Source: Taeniopygia guttata (taxonomy: Eukaryota; Chordata; Aves; Passeriformes; Estrildidae). From it: a stretch of 64,000 nucleotides of DNA. The stretch is from assembly GCF_048771995.1 (NCBI RefSeq), contig NC_133036.1, positions 19,069,001 through 19,133,000 on the forward strand, in the 5' to 3' direction. This document shows, piece by piece, positions 60,301-64,000 of this stretch; position 1 is the first letter of the stretch; each line of letters begins with the position of its first letter. The notes beneath the pieces were generated by a model, which made no database searches, was not told the DNA's origin, and saw only the letters and a list, made by a program, of their open reading frames with translations. A program made the translations under genes and the position numbers.

Positions 60301-63300
60301 TGCCCATGGTCCCGGCTCTGGGGTGTTCCTCCCCCAGGACAAATCTTCATTTCTTCTCTTTGGAAAAAGCTTTACATTTCTCAACATCCGTCAGAGTCAG
60401 GACATCTGGGATTTAAACTTTACTAGGGGATGTAGGTGCTCCTGCAATGCATGTTGGTGTTTGCTATGGGAAGATCTACTAGCACAAAAAAAAAAAAAAA
60501 GTTTTATCTGTTAACCTCTTTGCATGAGGCCAATTGGAAGTTTTATTTCCACTCATCCACTGAATTCAGCTATTTGAATGTACATCATTTTTATTCAAAC
60601 ATGCAGATTTCATCAGCTGACCCAAATCTCAAAATGCAATTATTATTATATACATCCTAAGGTAAGAACTGAAAATCAGCACTTCAAATTATTGATGTTA
60701 AAAAACTACAGCCCAAAATAACCAAGGAAACTTAAGTCACAACTCATTGTGCTTTCCACACTTAAAGAGTTGTTTCTTAAAAGGCACAAGGACACAAGAT
60801 AGGTTAAAACCAGTGAGACTGTCAAGTAATGTTTTTTCCAATTGGGCATTTAAGATACAGATCCTTACACAATTATGAATGAATGCAGACAGCCCACTAT
60901 CTAAAAGCAGTACACCAAAGCCTACGTAATACTGTGCCATGATTCATTTATCTGCCTTCTTCACAAAATAAACACAAACACATCCTCCCTCCCTGCCTGG
61001 TGGTGCTTAGAGAACAGCTTCCTGTACCTCAGACATCCATTGTTCTTGTTTCACAGGTGCTTCCTCTCTCCCTCCCACCCAAAGAACTCTTTAAAGACCC
61101 AAATTACAATTTCTTGTCACTGCATGAAGCTACATACAAGCATAATTGGATGTTGTCAAAAAAAAAAGACGGCACACAGTTTATAAAGAAAAACCTCAAC
61201 CCTCATCCCCTTCTAAACGGTAACAAATCAAAGTGAGAATGAAGGAGAGCAGGCTTGCAGGCCTTCTGTCGTGTGCACAGCTCACTTTGTGCCTTTGAAG
61301 AGTGCAGCCTGCTACTTTGACAACCTGAGGTTCACGCAAAAATCTTTGGAGACACTCAGGACTCAACAAAAGTGAAACTCCATAGCAGCACTGTCATTTG
61401 GGAGAATCTGTAAGCAAGTTTTATGGTGCCACTCTCCAAAAGTGATGACAAACCTGAAGAATGTCAGTGCTTCAATTAACAGCAGGTCTAACTCGTTATG
61501 TCTAGACTGAGGGAGAGCACATTTCCAGGTTCCTGAGTCCAAATGTGCCTTGTGCCACTCCTCAAACCCCCTCGGGCAGGCCTTGGGTGTGCACAGCACT
61601 GAAACCCCCTGGAAAGGAAATGGTGGAAGGTGCAGCATCCTCCCAGGCACTCCCCATCCAGACTCTCAGGAGCCACAGCTGCTCCTGGATTACAGCACAC
61701 TCGCAGGGCTGCTGAGCATCTCCTTCCTCCTTGGCCCCATTTCCTGTCCCTCGCTGCGGACTCCCAGCATCCTACCACCAACTGTGGCAGCTGAAGACAC
61801 AATCCCATTTAACCCTATCCTTTTTCCAGTCCTCCCTGCATTTACTAATATTTGATACATGTTTTCTTTCAAAACACCTAAGTAGAAATTAGATAAATCC
61901 TACTATTCCACAGTTTCTCAGTCCCTGCAAAAACACCACCTTCTCACGCCCCCCTGTAAAACTTCTCAGACAAAGCACTCCCATCTCCTGCCCTTCAACC
62001 CCTGTATCTCAGGAAGTAAGGATTGACAGCAGGAGCACTGCTGCTGACAGTGATGGTCTGCACCTTTGATTTTAGGCTGCCATTATATGAATAGTCAGTT
62101 GAATTCCAGTGTAATTTCAACCTACTTCTCAAACAGGTATTTAATATTAAGGGACTATCTAAGATCTGGTATCTAGTATCAAAGCAATCCTAAAGTAGAA
62201 ATATCTGGCAAATTCATCATTTCCAATTTATCATTCAACATTACTGGATAACCTTTTAACAGTATCAAAAGCACATGGTTTAATTTGCTAGGATGGAAGG
62301 TCTAGGTCACCTAACCAGTTGTGTGACTTGTCTGAAAAACAGAGTTAAAAATATGCAGCTATTTGGGTCCTTTAATCACAAATTAATTACAAAGCCCTCA
62401 TGGTCCCCCATCACCTTGAACAAGGAATCAACAACGAACAAGCAAGAAGCAATTAACTCACTGCAGGTTAAAGACAATAAAGACAATTAAATAATTTTTT
62501 ATTTATTATTAATTAATTATTATTAATTAATAAATAATTAAATAAAAAATTTAAAAAAAAAAAGACAAAAAGAAGAGAATACTTGATAAAACTATCATGA
62601 GCTACAGTGTACCTTTATCCTTGCATTTCCTTCCTATGTTGAAGGTGCAGCCTTTTCCCCTACCCACGGGAGTCCAAAAATCCTACATGTCATGCACAAA
62701 CACTTCACAAAGTGCAGCAATTGCAGTAATTTGTCATGGCAGCACAAATGCATTTTCTTATCAGAGTAAGTTCCAAGCATCTATTTGTACCAGCTGCTTA
62801 GATACTGTGAATTCCACTGGTTTTCTTCCCCTCAAGAACATATATGTCAAAGCAAGGCATTTAATTCTTCTGTCCTCAGTTGGAGATGTCAGGTAGCATT
62901 ACCTGGTGCAGAGACTTGCTGGTTTATGCTGGGCAGTAAACTCAGCTTCCAGTCAAAGCAGGGACAAAATGAAAAAATGGCAGGTTTTGAAGCTAACTTG
63001 AGAGGGGGTAGATGTGTGTTTAGGTCTGTTTAGTTCTTTTTAACATGGTCATCTACAGATTTGAAAATATTTATATTTCTCTATGAAGTAGAAGTTTCAT
63101 TTCTTGTGTCCCCTCTTGAAACAGAGACCAGGAAGCACCTGGTGCATTCTTCTGTTCCTGTCAACTACGGACACCACCTACAGACCCCCACTGTACAAGG
63201 ACACACTTTGCTCAGAAATCAAGTTAACTGCAGCACTAAAAATAAAGCAACACAGAATAAGACACTGCAAATTAATTTCTAAACTCCAAAATAGCTAGCT

Positions 63301-63516
63301 TCTCTTCAGGGTGTTTACATAAACTTTGTTTTCCTGAGACTATTGGTAGTCACCTACCAGTCCAGCCTGGCCAAACAACAGCTGCACAGCAGTTTTGCAG
63401 GCTCCTCTCCACGTGGAAGGGCAGACCTGGTTCAGCACTTCAGTCACGGGAGAGTCGTCCCGGGGTGTGAGTCCATTATGGCATCCAGCTTCCTTGATCA
63501 ACTGCAGCATTGTGTG
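47723..63516 (-). CDS. GARRE1: GARRE1 (KIAA0355), RAC/RHOG effector, 3' two-thirds
   Basis: Eight coding exons on the minus strand (63358-63516, 58705-58802, 56542-56667, 55092-56071, 51699-51864, 50714-50848, 48464-48542 and 47723-48040) join in phase to 686 residues plus a stop. Human GARRE1 has about 1,070 residues, so the N-terminal third lies to the right of the window. GARRE1 (granule-associated Rac and RHOG effector 1) binds active RAC1/RHOG and has been placed in cytoplasmic RNA granules. Seen in order: a conserved helical region ([59 protein letters not shown]), the motif [13 protein letters not shown], a Ser-rich linker, [20 protein letters not shown], Gln-rich stretches, [68 protein letters not shown] and end [10 protein letters not shown]. 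It lies next to LSM14A as in human. There is no enzymatic domain. Confidence 0.95.
48464..48542 (-). CDS. GARRE1: GARRE1 internal exon
   Basis: A 79-nt exon with acceptor TGGGCAG and donor GTGAGC. Encodes [20 protein letters not shown], then ADDRSQ. Confidence 0.93.
48543..50713 (-). other. GARRE1: GARRE1 intron with T/G-rich tract
   Basis: 2.17 kb. Holds a (TTTG)n-like tract at about 49050-49165 and a GC-richer patch near 50215-50440 without splice signals. No exon was recognised. Confidence 0.75.
49050..49165 (+). repeat. T-rich (TTTG)n simple repeat
   Basis: T-runs alternate with GTTTGTTTGTTTG, GGTTTGGTTTGG and GGTTGGTTGG units. Confidence 0.9.
50714..50848 (-). CDS. GARRE1: GARRE1 internal exon
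   Basis: Acceptor TCTTGCAG, donor GTGAGC. Encodes [20 protein letters not shown], then [20 protein letters not shown] and VKQR. Confidence 0.94.
51699..51864 (-). CDS. GARRE1: GARRE1 internal exon
   Basis: Acceptor CCACTCAG, donor GTAAGA. Encodes [20 protein letters not shown], then [20 protein letters not shown] and FPEYFTEG. Confidence 0.94.
51865..55091 (-). other. GARRE1: GARRE1 intron upstream of the DPEFARYV exon
   Basis: 3.2 kb. It contains one CR1 tail (54345-54425) and a plus-strand 206-codon open frame (51869-52489) with no recognised similarity. Otherwise AT-rich unique sequence. Confidence 0.75.
54345..54425 (-). mobile_element. CR1 LINE 3'-tail fragment
   Basis: The plus strand has AATCACAGAATATTCTGAGT, then TGGAAGGGACCCACAAGGAT and CACCAAGTCCAG. 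This is the reverse complement of the CR1 3' end. It is short and 5'-truncated. Confidence 0.8.
55092..56071 (-). CDS. GARRE1: GARRE1 large central exon
   Basis: Acceptor GATGCAG, donor GTGTGT. 980 nt. Starts [20 protein letters not shown], then the [10 protein letters not shown] basic patch, [20 protein letters not shown], a Gln-rich segment ([20 protein letters not shown]), [20 protein letters not shown] and [12 protein letters not shown]. Confidence 0.95.
56542..56667 (-). CDS. GARRE1: GARRE1 internal exon
   Basis: Acceptor GATGACAG, donor GTACAT. Encodes [20 protein letters not shown], then [20 protein letters not shown]. An upstream GTGGAA could also serve as donor, but using 56542 restores the GR-EQALPC junction seen in human (GREQALPC). 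Confidence 0.9.
56920..57130. promoter_or_regulatory. Intronic CpG island in GARRE1
   Basis: A compact GC- and CpG-rich patch, including GCAGCGGCGGCGGAGCCGG, between AT-rich intron and a CA-rich array. It contains a strong CTCF-type motif (57056-57069). It could be an internal promoter, an insulator or an enhancer. No exon was recognised at its edges. Confidence 0.5.
57056..57069 (+). promoter_or_regulatory. CTCF-type motif
   Basis: CCAGCAGGGGGCGC is a full match to the CTCF core consensus (CCASYAGRKGGCRS). It lies in the intronic CpG island of GARRE1. Confidence 0.65.
57129..57957. repeat. Long CA-rich compound microsatellite
   Basis: About 830 bp built of (CA)n broken by AGACATAC, AGACACTGAC and AGACAGAC. 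It includes a larger repeat of about 127 bp: a block with ATGCACAC near 57441 recurs near 57568. On the GARRE1 transcript strand it reads GU-rich. The frames of several hundred codons through it (VCVCVSVC type on the minus strand, HTHTDIHT type on the plus strand) are artefacts. Confidence 0.97.
58705..58802 (-). CDS. GARRE1: GARRE1 internal exon
   Basis: Acceptor TTGCTAG, donor GTAAAT. 98 nt encoding [20 protein letters not shown], then [12 protein letters not shown], with two bases of the Trp codon. Confidence 0.93.
58803..63357 (-). other. GARRE1: GARRE1 intron (4.55 kb)
   Basis: AT-rich. It has a plus-strand open frame of 121 codons (59345-59710) that I do not recognise, an AT-rich inverted repeat (62482-62560) and a GC-richer patch near 61530-61770. 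No exon with valid splice signals was found. Confidence 0.75.
62482..62560. repeat. AT-only inverted repeat
   Basis: AATTAAATAATTTTTTATTT on the left is mirrored by AAATAATTAAATAAAAAATT on the right, around a TAATTAATTATTATTAATTA centre. The tract can form a long hairpin or cruciform. Confidence 0.75.
63358..63516 (-). CDS. GARRE1: GARRE1 internal exon (first in the window)
   Basis: Acceptor CTTTTTCCAG, donor GTAGGT. 53 codons: [40 protein letters not shown] and LLFGQAGL. The donor at GTAGGT rather than the GTGACT four bases further on keeps the frame into VVVDTAQ. Confidence 0.93.
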
Positions 63517-64000
63517 CTGGAAAAAGAATAAACACTCTGTCCTACCCAACACATGATTCACAAATGGCACCACCAATGCTTCCAGATGGATTTGTCATTG
63601 TTCTGTGTGCTTTTCAAACAGCTATAATGTCAGTCTTATATAACTAGGAGAGTTCCACTGCAGAACAGAAATATGGAAGGTTGTCTCTGCTGTTTGGAAC
63701 ACAATACTGCTCCAAAATCATAAACAGTATTGCTGCTTATACTCTTGCAAACCAGTTTAATCAAAACTACAAAAAGCACTGCAAAGACAACAGAAAAGCA
63801 GCATTTTGAGCAACTTATTATTTCAACTCTTTCAGGAGCAAGGAACTGGGTTTATCTAAAAAAAGTCAAAGTGCTGATTAAAATTGCCCAAATTACTTCT
63901 GAATGGACATATTTTCCATTTGTTTATACTGAAAATACAATTAACTTCTCCATAATTTAAAATTCTTTTTAAAAAATTGATTCCAGTTTGTAGGATGACA
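63517..64000 (-). other. GARRE1: GARRE1 upstream intron, reaching the right edge
   Basis: AT-rich sequence upstream of the acceptor of the first visible exon. No further exon was recognised before the window ends. Confidence 0.6.

Noticed and set aside
1-64000. tRNA, rRNA or snoRNA genes
   Set aside because: No cloverleaf, box A/B pair or rRNA core was recognised by eye. A covariance-model search would be needed to exclude small intronic RNAs.

Overview
The window is nuclear DNA from a vertebrate, almost certainly a bird and perhaps a songbird. It has spliced genes with GT-AG introns, truncated CR1 LINE tails in the avian arrangement, a solo LTR of a family common in bird genomes, GC-rich CpG-island promoters flanked by minisatellites, and no bacterial-style gene packing. 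Human counterparts of two of the genes, LSM14A and GARRE1, are neighbours on 19q13.11, so this should be the bird counterpart of that segment (inference; probably the chicken chromosome 11 equivalent).

Layout. (1) About 1-17,790, minus strand: the 5' part of a TAF4-family gene. Exon 1 is 16,781-17,786 and exon 2 is 12,952-13,124. No further exon was recognised in the 12.9 kb to the left edge, which reads as intron with an LTR fossil (3,162-4,631) and a CR1 tail. (2) About 17,790-24,440: intergenic space between two head-to-head CpG-island promoters. It holds a 38-bp minisatellite on the TAF4-like side, a CR1 fragment, a duplicated ~90-bp sequence, and a decamer satellite of 64 phase-locked units on the LSM14A side. 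(3) 24,441-about 43,075, plus strand: complete LSM14A, 10 coding exons, 461 codons, with a long 3' UTR. (4) 43,155-44,512, plus strand: complete SS18L2, 3 exons, 77 codons, starting about 100 bp after the last LSM14A poly(A) signal. (5) About 46,100-63,516, minus strand: the 3' two-thirds of GARRE1 (eight coding exons, 686 codons), convergent with SS18L2. One intron carries a CpG island with a CTCF-type motif beside an ~830-bp CA-rich array. The start of GARRE1 lies beyond the right edge.

The genes are nuclear or RNA-granule regulators. The TAF4-like protein should be a TFIID subunit. LSM14A is a P-body RNP protein. SS18L2 is a short SS18-family protein. GARRE1 is a RAC/RHOG effector linked to RNA granules. 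The most interesting observation is the order TAF4-like (minus), LSM14A (plus), SS18L2 (plus). It mirrors TAF4-LSM14B-(PSMA7)-SS18L1 on human 20q13.33, which suggests a whole-genome-duplication paralogon with a third TAF4 paralogue that is not known next to LSM14A in mammals.
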